The notes under the pieces: generated by a model | Database searches by the model: none | Seen by the model: only the letters and a program-made list of their open reading frames with translations | What the model was told of the DNA's origin: nothing | Position numbers and translations under genes: made by a program | Assembly: GCA_036937835.1 (NCBI GenBank) | Contig: CM072876.1 | Span: 17,575,001 to 17,639,000 of the forward strand | From: Pampus argenteus | Taxonomy: Eukaryota; Chordata; Actinopteri; Scombriformes; Stromateidae | Length of the DNA: 64,000 nucleotides | Direction of reading: 5' to 3' | Shown here: piece by piece, positions 54,005 to 64,000 of the stretch | Layout of the letters: each line of letters opens with the position of its first letter | Position numbering within the stretch: position 1 is the stretch's first letter

Positions 54005-56330
54005 TCAGTCCCATTTGGACGACTTCCTTCTCATGTATCTCTCTCCTTGGCTGTCGACAGCCTCATAAAGCTGCTGGTCGTTTTCTTTCATCGCATGCAT
54101 GTAGCCCAGGTAGGCCACACACAAGGTGATGGTCACCAGTCCAAACGCCATCACTGGTTTATTCTGTAAAATAACACAGCTGTGTGTTACAGTGACAGGT
54201 CTGATCAACAGTCTTCACACATACAGACGGCGACGGCTGCTGTTTATTCTAACGCTTCATCCTTCATGAGGCTGAAGTTTTATTAACAGGGCCAAATTTG
54301 TTGTGGGGGAAGAGGCAACATTTCTCGTGATTTCATGAGGGGGGAGTACGTGTCATTTTAAGGTTATTATACGTTTTGGGGGAAAAACCATATCAGACAC
54401 AAATTATTATCCCACACAGATTATTTTATATATACTTTAAAAACATATCTGGAGATTAGTTTGGGAATAACTGAGTCACAACTATTATTATAACAATCTA
54501 AGATCAAACAATACAACAATTTCACAGATTTTTTCCTTCAGACTACAACAATACATTTTATTAATAATAATAATAATATAAAGGTATGTCATTAGACAGT
54601 AATGTTATAGCTTTGCTGGCTTCTTTATTATTCTTTATTATTTACTGTGGTTCACTGTCTAAATGTCTGACAGTTACTGAACCTACTAAAACCCCAGGTT
54701 CGCCATGTACTAGACCCCCTACAGTTTGCCTACCAGGAGAATGTGGGAGTGGAGGATGCTATTCTATATCTTCTACACAGGGTGCACTCTCACTTGGACA
54801 AAGGAGGCTGTGCTGTGAGAATAATGTTTTTTTGATTTCTTCAGTGCTTTCAATACTATCCAGCCACTCCTATTGATAGACAAACTGCTGCGGATGGGTG
54901 TGGAACCTGGCCTGGTGACCTGGATCACGGATTACCTTTCTGAATGTCCTCATATGGATGGACCTAATATCACAAGGTGGTGGTCAGCAGCACAGGGGCG
55001 CCACAGGGAACAGTGCTCTCCCCTGTACTATTTACCCTATACACCACTGACTTCAAGCACAACTCAGAGTCATGCCACATGCAGAAATTTTCTGACGACA
55101 CTGCAATTGTGGGGTGTGTCAAGGATGGTGAGGAGATGGAGTATTGGAGCCTTGTGGAGGACCGTCTGCACTTACAAATATGTTACCAGTCTGTTATGGC
55201 CAGTGTGCTATTCTATGCTGTGGTATGTTGGGGAGGTAGCACTAGGAAGAGAGATACTGGACGACTGGACAGACTGGTGAGGAAAGCAGGGTCTGTGGTG
55301 GGCATGGAGCAGGAGGTGCTCACAACAATCGCAGAGAGAAGGACACTGAGCAGGCTGCTGGCTATAATGACCGGCACCCCCTACACACCACTCTCATTAA
55401 TCAAAGGAGCTTGATTAGCAGTAGACTCCGGTCTCTCCCCTGCAGGACGGACAGACTGTGTAGGTCATTTGTTCCTATGGCCATACAGCTTTTCAACGCC
55501 TCACAAAAAGTGCTACACAGACACTGACTACATAGTTGAATGCAATATTAATTCATCATCAATAACTGAACTATTACTGGGCAATAACTAGTAAAGTAAC
55601 GTGTTTCTCTACTCTCACCACACCACATCCCACCCCCAATCATTACCTTGTTTTGCACTAATATTTATTTATTCATTACCATGACAGGTATTTTACTAGT
55701 ATGACATCTTTCTATTTTTATGACATTTTACTACCTGGTGTTTTTGGGAGAAAGTTGAGTGAATGTATGTATGTATGCTGGGCATGTGCAATGACTGATA
55801 GGCTGGATGTGTTGTTTTTGTGCAATGTGTGTATGCGCTATGCGTTTTTGCTGTTGCTGTGCTGATATGTTGGTTTTGTGTAATGTGCTATATGTATATG
55901 CTGCTGGACACCTTCATTTCCTTAGGGATCAATAAAGTAGCTCTATCTATCTATCTATCTTTTTATCTATCTATCTATCTATCTATCTATCATCAAACTG
56001 TTAACATTACAACAGGACAACTAACTAACAATGACTAAAGGTTAAATGAAGGTATATCCATGGTTTATTTACTAGCAGAAACATGTGGATGTTCTCCTCA
56101 TAGAAGAATAAATAGAGTGAATGTGTTGTGTTGTGTTGTGTTGTGTTGTGTTGTGTTGTGTTGTGTTGTGTTGTGTTGTGTTGTGTTGTGTTGTGACTTA
56201 CAGGTTTGATGAACAGTTCAGGGTTAACAGCTCGGAACAGTGTGCTGGTCTGTGCGCCTCTCAGCCCCGGAGTCCTGTAGCCTTTCTCCGCGGCTCCCTC
56301 CTTCCCTTTACCGGCATCTTTATCTGACAT
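54005..56330 (-). CDS. smim8: Small integral membrane protein 8
   Basis: Two coding exons, 56202-56330 and 54005-54163, join at phase 0 to give 95 residues (human 97). The sequence carries the family core: PGLRGAQTSTLFRAVNPELF then IKP|NKPVMAFGLVTITLCVAYLG, with one transmembrane helix at about residues 48-66, and the conserved end YMRRKSSKWD. The function is not established. The roughly 2-kb intron holds a Rex1-like LINE in the opposite orientation and a pentanucleotide array right after the donor. Next to it lies a gjb7-like gene in divergent orientation, as in human 6q15. Confidence 0.96.
54690..55990 (+). mobile_element. 5'-truncated Rex1-like non-LTR retrotransposon
   Basis: Reading across frames gives LDPLQFAYQE, EDAILYLLHRVHSHLDKG, SAFNTIQPLLLIDKLLRMG, then STGAPQGTVLSPVLFTLYTT and KFSDDTAIVG, the palm motifs of a LINE reverse transcriptase (F-x-DD box present). 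Downstream is SVLFYAVVCWGGSTRKRD and an RLVRKAG stretch. The 3' end is GGGATCAATAAAGTA followed by a TCTA microsatellite, typical of Rex1/Babar elements as I recall. The frame is broken near 54830, several segments between the palm and the C-terminal part are missing, and the 5' end is lost. It cannot be active. It lies inside the smim8 intron. Confidence 0.8.
55943..55991. repeat. (TCTA)n microsatellite
   Basis: About eleven TCTA units with one TTTT interruption, continuous with the LINE 3' tail and probably created by it. Confidence 0.9.
56122..56195. repeat. Pentanucleotide (TGTGT)n array beside smim8 donor
   Basis: About fifteen units of TTGTG. On the smim8 strand it is (ACAAC)n starting seven bases inside the intron, directly after GTAAGTC. 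Confidence 0.95.
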
Positions 56331-57043
56331 GGCCGCTAGAATCTAGAAACCACACTCCTCTGGGAAAATATGGGATAATGAGGCCCGAAAATGTTCACAT
56401 GGCGCACCTGCAGATTATGCTGCTTCTGTTTTTGCATCAGCAGCCATGTTTTCAAAGTCAAAGCTGAAAGTGTCAGTAACCTGAGCGGTCACAGCGCCCC
56501 CAGTGGCTGGATGTCTTTATCACAGTAGAGCGGCAGAAGAGCGGATAATAATTCAATTTGACTCAAAAAGATAAACATGGATTTAGCAGCATGCTGCAAA
56601 TCTACTGATTATCTCCTCACTGATTGATTAGGATACTGTACAACAAAATATACAGACACATATGCTATTCTCTCGTAGGGATATATGATGAACTGAACAG
56701 TGAAATCTGTACACTGGAGACTCATTAGATCTACACCAGATATACCAGGTTACATTAGAGAATGCTCTTCTCTTCAGGATTCAACATATTCAACGATCTG
56801 ACACCTGACAAATAACAGACGCAAGCTTTAGACAGACACAGGCCCAAAGCTACATGTATTATTCACTAGCAGTGTAATGTAACCTGAGCCTCATCACAGG
56901 TACATGAGTCCAGGTGAGAGGAGAAGGAAATAAAACAGTCATGTTTTTTTAAGGTGATTTCAGTGTTCTCCTCCCCCACACTGATCGGAACAGGACCTGC
57001 AGCAGATTGTATTTGCATTAGACAGCTCCATGGTGATGTCTGT

Positions 57044-57084
<41 letters not shown>

Positions 57085-57228
57085 TCACCTGATACCTGCC
57101 CGTCAACAGGTAAGCTAGAGGAAAGCTCCTCACACGGTTTATAGTAATTTACAGTGGAGTTAGGAGAGTGTGTGCTTCAGACGATATTTATCTGTGTGGG
57201 AAAGGTGCGCAGGTGATCAGGTGAGCCG

Positions 57229-57272
57229 CTGTTACACCTGCTGTTACACCTGCTGTTACACCTGCTGTTACA
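57229..57272. repeat. 12-bp tandem repeat
   Basis: CTGTTACACCTG repeated three and a half times without spacers. Confidence 0.9.
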
Positions 57273-57413
57273 GAAGAACCCCCGTCCCCTCAGGACCTGC
57301 AGGTACGTTCTCTGCTCTCACTGTTTTTGTTTTAACAATAGTTTACAATATTTAGGGTAGATTTGAGCTAATACAATTACAAACTATGAACATACAGTAA
57401 GTCATATGTATGA

Positions 57414-57416
<3 letters not shown>

Positions 57417-57508
<92 letters not shown>

Positions 57509-57556
57509 CACATATATATATATATATACATACACATATATATATACATATATAAA
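57417..57556. repeat. (TA)n tract with TACA interruptions
   Basis: About 45 TA units followed by ATACATACACATATA variants, 140 bp in all. Near-perfect self-complementarity means it can form hairpins; it gives spurious ORFs of Y and I repeats. Confidence 0.95.
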
Positions 57557-58311
57557 AAGTATATAGGTTAGGCTACTGGGATCAATATATGGCAATAGTA
57601 TTATATTATCAAAATATGTCATTAGTGAAGGCAGGCAGGTGATACATGACTCCTCTACGTTACTAAAATGGTGCCGACAATGTGTCTGTCTGACACTGTG
57701 ATGGCAGTAAAAGACAAAAACACAGAAGTTGTGTTATCTGTGATCATTAATATATCATCTATCATATTCATGATCAAATTCAAGTTTAAATGTGTCATTT
57801 GTGACAATAACGCAAGACATGCACAGTAACAAGATGGGAAACAAGTAAAACAAAACACAGGAAAAGATAAGGAGTTGTTTACAGTGGATAAAATTATAAT
57901 AATGTATAGAAATAAATGCATAGCGTTAGAGTAACAGCTTTATTTTGATGTTTGATAACCATCAAAATAAAGCATGATATGATTTGGCAGTATTTAATCA
58001 GGTCACAGTGTTTGCTGTAATATTTAGTCATAAGCACAATCTGTTACAGATCTAAACATGATGCAATGTATGAATGCAACACAAGCATTGAGACTATTGA
58101 ATAACCAGCCGGGAAAAGCTGAACTGTCAGTGTTGGCTTATTGTCATTTGGCTACATTTACAAATGTGGTTGGAAATATGCGTCATTGAAGCTGGAGCAA
58201 TAAGAGTCTTATATAAGTATGGTAATATCTTATAATTATCCTATAGTCACCAAATCCAATGTGCATGAACTAATATGAGTTACTTGTAGGAGCCTGATAG
58301 AATATTCATCA

Positions 58312-58630
58312 AATCAAATCAAATCAAATTGTATTTATATAGCCCAAAATCACAAAATACATTTGTCTCAGAGGGCTTTACAATCTGTACAGGGAGTGAC
58401 ACCCTCTGTCCTTAGACCCTCGATTCTAGTGAGGAAAAACTTGCCCACCAAAAAACCTTTTAACAGGGAAAAAGGTGGAAGAAACCTCAGGAAGAGCCAC
58501 AGAGGAGGGATCCCTCTCCCAGGACGGACAGACGTGCAATGATGTCACATGTACAGAACAATCAACACACACATATTGTACACTCACAATGAATAATAAT
58601 GAATTACAATAGATGATAAGAATAGGTTAC
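58312..58630 (-). mobile_element. L2-type LINE 3' tail
   Basis: Nearly the same as 15654-15955: CAAAT units, TATTTATATAGCCCAAAATC, CAGAGGGCTTTACAATCTGT, GGAGGGATCCCTCTCCCAGG and ATGTCACATGTACAGAAC. Lies upstream of the connexin gene. Confidence 0.88.
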
Positions 58631-59238
58631 AATGAATGATGAATTATTACAGTAGCAGCAAATCATTACATAACTATAAACTGTAATGGGGATATGGCAA
58701 CAATTCATCTGTGCCATAGAGTTCTATTGTTGTCCAAATACACCGCTGCACTGGTTGACATGTTCCTTTACCATGAACACACACTGCAGTTTACTTTGAC
58801 TCAGTCCTGCTGCCACAAATACTCACTAGACATGGATTTGACAAGTACTCCCAAACAAATGCACTATTTCTTCCTGTTTGAATGACATAGGCTAAAAACT
58901 ACAGCAACCAGCTGTTTATTACTGAATCTTTTTTTTTTAACGACCATATATTTATGAGCCAATTTTCAATTTACACCTTCAGTACAGCAGGAACTCAGTC
59001 TTGGGACTGTGAATGCTACAGACAGAGTAGAGAAGTCAGAAAGCATTGAGACACATTTTTTGTTTGGTACATTTATTTGTTGACATTAATACAAATATAA
59101 AATGATTCCCAGAGCCTTGGGACTTCATTCAGACTTCAATCTTTTGACTTGGAATGAGACTTTGTAACCGAGACTTAAGACTTGAACATAAACTTTAAAC
59201 ACAAATACTCCAAATGTCCTCACAGGTGACAGAGGAAA

Positions 59239-60042
59239 ATGAACTGGAGCTTCCTGGAGACCATCCTCAGCGGGGTGAACAAGTACTCTACTGTCATCGG
59301 ACGCATCTGGCTGTCTGTGGTCTTTCTCTTCAGGATCTTGGTGTACGTGGCTGCGGCTGAGCAGGTGTGGAAGGACGAGCAGAAGGATTTTGTGTGCAAC
59401 ACCCAGCAGCCTGGTTGTGAGAATGCCTGCTTCGACCACTTCTTCCCCATCTCCCAGGTGCGTCTCTGGGCTCTGCAGCTCATCATGGTGTCCACCCCGT
59501 CCCTGCTGGTGGCCCTGCATGTGGCCTACAGGGAGCACCGCGAGGCCAAGCACAGGCGGAAACTGTACGAGGACAAAAGCAGCATTGACGGAGGCCTCTT
59601 CTGCACCTATGTCGTCAGCCTGGTCGTCAAGACTGCCCTTGAAGTGGGCTCCTTGCTGGCTTTCTACTTCCTGTACAACGGCTTTGAGGTACCCATAATG
59701 CTCCGCTGCAGCCAGAGTCCCTGTCCCAACACGGTGGACTGCTACATCGCCAAAGCCACAGAGAAGAAGATCTTCCTCTACATCATGGGCTGCGCCTCTA
59801 TCCTGTGCATCGCTCTGAATTTTGTGGAGCTGGGGTATATTGTTTGGAAACAGCTGTGGAAATGTTTCACCAGGCGGTTCATCCCTGTGGAGCAGACGGA
59901 GGCTCTCACCCACAGCCGACCTCCTGTTTCAATTGTAAACAGGTTTGCCTCCACTGAGCCCACAGCAAATACAAACACCACACAGCCTGCATCCACTGCT
60001 GAAAACCAGCCCGTCCAGTCTTGTGTTCCTCTCTCAGCGTGA
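59239..60042 (+). CDS. gjb7: Gap junction beta connexin, gjb7-like (Cx25-type)
   Basis: A single uninterrupted exon of 267 residues. Connexins assemble six to a hemichannel and dock across cells to form gap junctions. Seen: N-terminal MNWSFLETILSGVNKYST; four hydrophobic segments (about 20-42, 75-97, 130-152, 185-207); first loop C-N-T-Q-Q-P-G-C-E-N-A-C and second loop C-S-Q-S-P-C-P-N-T-V-D-C, the three-cysteine patterns that form the inter-loop disulfides; and HFFPISQVRLWALQLIMVST, a connexin hallmark. The closest match I know is human GJB7 (VNKYST, VAAAE-x-VWKDEQK-x-F, LHVAYREHREAKHRRKLY). The position beside smim8 supports this. The C-terminal tail is longer than in human GJB7. A polyadenylation signal lies at 60586-60591. 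Confidence 0.87.
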   Translation: MNWSFLETILSGVNKYSTVIGRIWLSVVFLFRILVYVAAAEQVWKDEQKDFVCNTQQPGCENACFDHFFPISQVRLWALQLIMVSTPSLLVALHVAYREHREAKHRRKLYEDKSSIDGGLFCTYVVSLVVKTALEVGSLLAFYFLYNGFEVPIMLRCSQSPCPNTVDCYIAKATEKKIFLYIMGCASILCIALNFVELGYIVWKQLWKCFTRRFIPVEQTEALTHSRPPVSIVNRFASTEPTANTNTTQPASTAENQPVQSCVPLSA

Positions 60043-60750
60043 AATCACAGTGAAACCTTTGTTTACAAGCTAACATGGACAAGCTGTCGTATCACTATTA
60101 TTATTATTATTAGTGTAAACACACCCAAATGGGTAAAGGAAGATGTTATCACATTTTGACTTTTGGTCAAACTACTGACAGTTTCAGTTTCATGAAAACT
60201 CTATTAAAATTATAACTTGTAACTCCAATTCAACATTAATTTTAGTTAAAGGGGCATTACACTACGTTTAGATGATTTTAAAGTGGAGTACTACTCAGCC
60301 TGTGATAACAGTAACCTGTGATGATGTCATCACGGTTATCTTGGGTTGGGCTTGGACAGACGATATCAAGTTGCAGTATGGGATATATCTAAAATGCAAA
60401 ACTATTTTACTGAAGGCCATTAATTATTTTTGTATGTATATTAGTCATAATGCAGCTATAGGTAACGTAGTATAACGTCTCAGACACAACATCTGAAAAG
60501 AGTTAAGGACCAGTCGCTAAGATGTGTGATATGAACTGACCAACCACAGACCTCCTTATTTACGCCAGTGCATTGTTGAGCTGTTAATAAACAATACAAA
60601 CAGAGAGCCAATCTTCACTGGCAAAATGTGGAAATGTTGACGTGCGATTCAGACTTACTGTTGTTGGAATGTTTGATGTGAGGGACTAAAATACAATTAA
60701 GATTTTCTGGGACACCGTGGATTATTTCCAGGAATCATCATCATCATCAT
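60043..60750 (+). other. 3' UTR and flank of the connexin gene
   Basis: Non-coding. AATAAA at 60586-60591 is the likely polyadenylation signal. An ATC microsatellite at 60738-60755 borders the LINE that follows. Confidence 0.6.
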
Positions 60751-60756
60751 CATCAA

Positions 60757-62085
60757 ATCAAATCAAATTTTATTTGTATAGCTCAAAGTCACAAAATAAC
60801 AGGGAAAAAAGGTGGAAGAAACCTCAGGAAGAGTCACAGAGTAGGGATCCCTCTCCCAGAACGGACAGACTGCACAGAGTGGATGTCACGTGTACAGACA
60901 AATCAATGTCAATGAATGTTGTACAATCACAATGAATTACAATTAATTACATGAATGTTAAAATGAGAATAGGTTACAATGAATGATGAATTGTTAGAGT
61001 AGCAGTGAAACCTGTGATAGAGACAGAGAGAGAGAGATAGAGATAGAGATAGAGAGAGAGAGACCCCCAGCAGTCTAGTCCTATGGCAGCATAACTAAGG
61101 GATGACCTGAGCCAGCCCTAACTATAAGCTTTATCAAAAAGGAAAGTCTTAAGTCTACTCTTAAAGGTGTTGACCGTGTCTGCCTCCTGAACACAGAGTG
61201 GTAGTTTATTCCACAGAAGAGGAGCTTGATAGCTAAAAGCTCTGGCTACCAATCTACTTTTAGAAACTATAGTAACCACAAGGAACCCTCTATGAGCTCT
61301 TTTAGATATGATGGTGCCTGACCATAAAGAGCTTTGTATGTTAGGAGAATAATTTAAAATTCTATTCTAGATTTAACGGCTAACCAGTGCTAGGAAGCCA
61401 TAATGGGAGAGATGTGATCTCTGATCTCGGTTCCTGTCAGAACACGTGCAGCAGCATTCTGAATCAGCTGCAAACTCTTAAGAGAGTTATTGGAGCAGCC
61501 TGATAACAAGGAGTTACAATAATCCAGTCTAGAAGTAACAAATGCATGGACTAGTTTTTCAGCATCTGCTTGAGATATGATGCGTCTGATTTTGGCAATG
61601 TTACGTTGGTGGAAGAATGCGGTCCTCGAAAGTTGTTTTATATAGTCATTAAAGGACAAATCCTGATCAAAGACAACTCCAAGATTCTTTACGGTGGAGC
61701 TGGAGGCCAGGGTGATCCCGTCTAAGGCAACTAAATCTCTGGAAAGAGAGTTTCTGAGGTGTTTGGGTCCAGTTACGAGTACTTCAATTGTATCTGAATT
61801 TAGAATCAGAAAATTGTGGGTCATCCAATTTTTATATCTTTAAAGCATGCTTGGAGTTTAGTTAAGTGATTGGTTTCATCAGGCTTGATCGATAAATATA
61901 ATTGGGTGTGATCGGCATAGCAGTAAAAGTTAATTGAGTGTTTCCTAATAATGTTCCCTAGAGGAAGCATATATAAACTGAATAGAAGTGGTCCTAATAC
62001 AGAACTTTGTGGGACTTCATATATAACTGAACCATGGAACTGCAAAATAATCCAATACATTTTTAAAACTCAGCTCAAGATTTTG
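60757..62085 (-). mobile_element. 5'-truncated L2-like LINE with dead reverse transcriptase
   Basis: On the minus strand two ORF pieces are contiguous: about 62060-61821 with VPQSSVLGPLLFSLYMLPLG and CYADHTQLYLSI, then 61824-61390 with VKNLGVVFDQDLSFNDYIKQ, AFFHQRNIAKIR, ADAEKLVHAFVTSRLDYCNS and LQLIQNAAARVLTGT. These are the palm and thumb of an L2/Maui-type reverse transcriptase. The Y-x-D-D box reads YADH, so a catalytic aspartate is lost, and the two pieces are in different frames. The 3' tail is CAAAT repeats at 60757. An AGAGAT-type run at about 61019-61062 interrupts the 3' part. It is the fullest copy of the family whose tails lie at 15654, 34272 and 58312. Confidence 0.85.
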
Positions 62086-63907
62086 ATTTGCAGGTAATTG
62101 TGTTGTTTTTAGTTCAAATGTTCTAAATGAGTCCAGTCTGTGTTGACAGATTTTTGATGATTCATCTGGAAAAAATGGCAACATTTTGAAATTTAATCTA
62201 GTGAAATTAAGTCATAAATAACGTGTTTTAAAAATCTCTTGGATATTTCACAATTTTGTGATTATATTAAATATTGTATATTTATTAAATTCTGTATATT
62301 ATTCTCAGGTGCAATTTTTAACAGATTCCTTAAAAAACTGTCAAACAACTGTTTATCACTGATGACTTCTCAAGCTCTTTCCAGGTAACCTATTTGGGTA
62401 TTTCAATTTTCTTCATAAATTACTGTTTAATAATTAAAAAAACTAAAGACTGTGTTTAGGGTACAGTTATTCTTAACGTAGACACTATTTTGTGTAAAAC
62501 AGCTCGTCACTCTCAACCTAACCGGTGGTCCCCACTCAGCTTATCAATGTATCGTAGTCCGGTTGACTTTATTCCAGAGGAACAGAAATTGTGTGTATTC
62601 TGAGGGTCAGTAGTCATGCAGATCGAAAAGCCTCGTTTCTACAGTCTTTTCATCATTTGAGCAACAGTAACACTAAAATGATGATGAACTGACTTCAGGG
62701 GATATTTAGCACTGATCAGAATGTGTGCAGCACAGCAATTACCTGATCATATCTTTACAGTATTTATATTTTTACATTCTATAATGTTGTATAGGTGCAG
62801 CTGATATTTAGAATTGCATTCTTATTTTAGAAGACAAATGATAGTTTCTTATGAACATTAAGTGTTATTAATACTGTAAATGATTAATAAATATAACTTG
62901 TACTAAATCAGTTCTTTCTCAGCTACAAACATTGAGTAACTGTCCCTCTTTGCTTGTCTCATCCATTTAAAAAGCAACATTTAGCTCAACAAGCCCTACA
63001 TGACAACCCAGTGGTTAAAGGAATATTTAGAAATTTTGGGAAATATACTATTTATATTTCTGTTTGAGCTTTAAAGGTGTTGATAGGAACAGACCAAGGA
63101 TAGCTGTTTCCATCTGCTCCCAGTCTTAATGCTAAACTATGCTGACTTCAGCTTAATATTAATGCATCTCATCTTTGGCTAAAAATCAATAACATTACTT
63201 TCAGGTCAGTTCAACATGTAACTATGCAAACTGCAAAACATTAAAAAAACACCAATATTGTACAATGTGTTAATGAAATAAATATTAAAAAAAATCAAAT
63301 CTATTAAAATAAATGTTATAGTTTTCTAATTCAGAAATAAAAAAAAAAACATTCACTCAGCAGCTCCAAACTTTATACCATGGATGTAATTCCTAAACTG
63401 CATGATAATCATAGGTAGGTCAGGGGCAAATGATGAAAATCAACTCATAGTGGTTGTAAAAAAATTGTTCATTTAATAATAGTAAGACTGCTGGTGGCAG
63501 TAGGTGATTTCAAATTATATACACAACTCACAATAATCAACATCTTCAAATCACAAACTACACACAAACACAATCAGTTTGTCTGCAAGTCCCACAGGGA
63601 TAATTAAGCGACCAGAAACTCATGTCACATTTTTCATTTTCAGAACAGTTGCATTAAATTTGTGATTGAAGTCCATAAATAAAACATGCTATACACCTCT
63701 CTATAAAAAAAAGACAAATCTTACAGATATTATTACAGTACATTTCAAAACGCCTGTTTTTTTTGTTTTTGTTTTTTTTTTATAACTGATGTGAAAAAAC
63801 GTGTAGGGCACCAGTCTGCAGCAGATTCGACTCATTCTAATCCTGAGATTCTGCTTACAAAAAAAACCAAACCAAACCAAAACAAAAAAAATACAACAAA
63901 AGACATG
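62086..63907. other. Spacer before the right-edge gene
   Basis: AT-rich and non-coding. A degraded GCTAAGCTA-type MITE lies at about 63010-63200 ('GGAACAGACCAAGGATAGCT', 'CAGTCTTAATGCTAAACTAT'). T runs and A runs at 63757-63781 and 63860-63900 are in the likely 3' UTR of the minus-strand gene. Confidence 0.55.
63010..63200. mobile_element. Degraded GCTAAGCTA-family MITE
   Basis: Starts 'TTAAAGGAATATTTAGAAAT' and continues through 'CAGTCTTAATGCTAAACTAT' to 'CATCTCATCTTTGGCT'; compare 31130-31345 in inverse order. Confidence 0.5.
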
Positions 63908-64000
63908 TTAGTCATTTTTTTCTAAAACCACCTTGGGCTGCATATCCTGCAGCTGCTTCAATATAAGGTCAGCGACACCTGAAAAGGCCTTGTCTATAAC
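63908..64000 (-). CDS. znf292: C-terminal 30 codons of a gene, probably znf292
   Basis: An open frame enters from the right edge and ends at TAA (63908-63910): V-I-D-K-A-F-S-G-V-A-D then LILKQLQDMQPKVVLEKND. The composition looks like a genuine C-terminal helix, and an A/T-rich 3' UTR follows. I cannot identify it from 30 residues. In human 6q15 the order is ZNF292, GJB7, SMIM8 with ZNF292 converging on GJB7; here the gene also converges on the gjb7-like gene, on the side away from smim8. The symbol therefore rests on synteny only. Confidence 0.45.
   Translation of the reverse strand, partial: VIDKAFSGVADLILKQLQDMQPKVVLEKND

Larger units (their letters stand above)
56331..59238. other. Spacer between smim8 and the connexin gene
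   Basis: Holds the smim8 promoter region, a CA run (about 57046-57081), a 12-bp tandem repeat (57229-57272), a long TA tract (57417-57556), and an L2-type LINE tail (58312-58630). A splice donor-like CTGCAG|GTACG at about 57302 could end an untranslated first exon of the connexin, pairing with an acceptor (CCTCACAG) at about 59225, twelve bases or so before the start codon; this is only a guess. Confidence 0.5.

Noticed and set aside
53585..54169. ORFs of 121 and 127 codons on both strands beside smim8
   Set aside because: They cover the smim8 3' UTR and last exon in wrong frames; the CxxC-like CHLC pattern stands alone without a zinc-finger spacing.
57229..57272. CRISPR-like short repeats
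   Set aside because: The 12-bp units abut with no spacers; this is a minisatellite in a vertebrate genome.
57352..57622. ORFs of alternating Y and I residues
   Set aside because: Translation of the TA tract only. The same applies to ORFs at 46041-46310 and to the V/C repeats at 6066-6392.
59125..59913. Antisense 262-codon ORF opposite the connexin gene
   Set aside because: It mirrors the GC-rich connexin coding sequence, has no domain of its own and is explained by codon bias on the other strand.

Overview
The window is vertebrate nuclear DNA, most likely from a percomorph (spiny-rayed) teleost. The genes are intron-rich with GT-AG (occasionally GC-AG) splice sites, each best matches a vertebrate protein, and the spacers carry repeats I recognise from fish: an L2-type LINE with its long 3' tail, a Rex1-like LINE ending in a TCTA repeat, Tc1-like ends, a hAT-like MITE, a 'GGGCTGCA...TGCAGCCC' MITE and many microsatellites. 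There is no prokaryotic operon, CRISPR array or phage. Exons were assigned by reading splice sites and checking that phases join; the totals close in frame for all five fully contained multi-exon genes.

Layout. 1-3.5 kb: first four exons of a minus-strand gene with a Sec14/CRAL-TRIO-like segment, running off the left edge. 5.96-11.47 kb (+): rmdn3 (PTPIP51), 12 coding exons. 13.69-17.83 kb (-): rad51, nine coding exons plus a probable untranslated first exon near 18.8 kb; rmdn3 and rad51 converge as in human 15q15. 19.54-44.70 kb (-): cenpe, a mitotic kinesin; my model has 58 exons and about 2753 residues, with a motor domain, a long coiled coil built partly from duplicated exons, and a tiny last exon ending in a CAAX-type box. 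45.30-52.59 kb (+): ddx51, a ribosome-biogenesis DEAD-box helicase, head to head with cenpe across about 600 bp. 54.0-56.33 kb (-): smim8, two coding exons, its intron invaded by a Rex1-like LINE. 59.24-60.04 kb (+): a single-exon beta connexin, gjb7-like. 60.75-62.09 kb: a decayed L2-like LINE. 63.91-64.0 kb (-): the last 30 codons of a gene that by position is probably znf292.

The genes do not form one functional system. Several are linked to chromosome maintenance and division (rad51, cenpe), others to ER-mitochondrion contact (rmdn3), ribosome assembly (ddx51) and gap junctions. Gene order mixes blocks that lie on different human chromosomes (rmdn3-rad51, cenpe, ddx51, smim8-gjb7-znf292).

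I found no convincing undescribed system. The most interesting items are the 389-bp tandem exon duplications in cenpe with essentially identical introns, the separate CAAX exon of cenpe, three candidate GC-AG introns, a cell-cycle-type CCAAT/CHR arrangement in the cenpe/ddx51 promoter, a TA-flanked pogo-like element in ddx51 that keeps the two ends of a transposase, and a pentanucleotide array beginning beside the smim8 splice donor.
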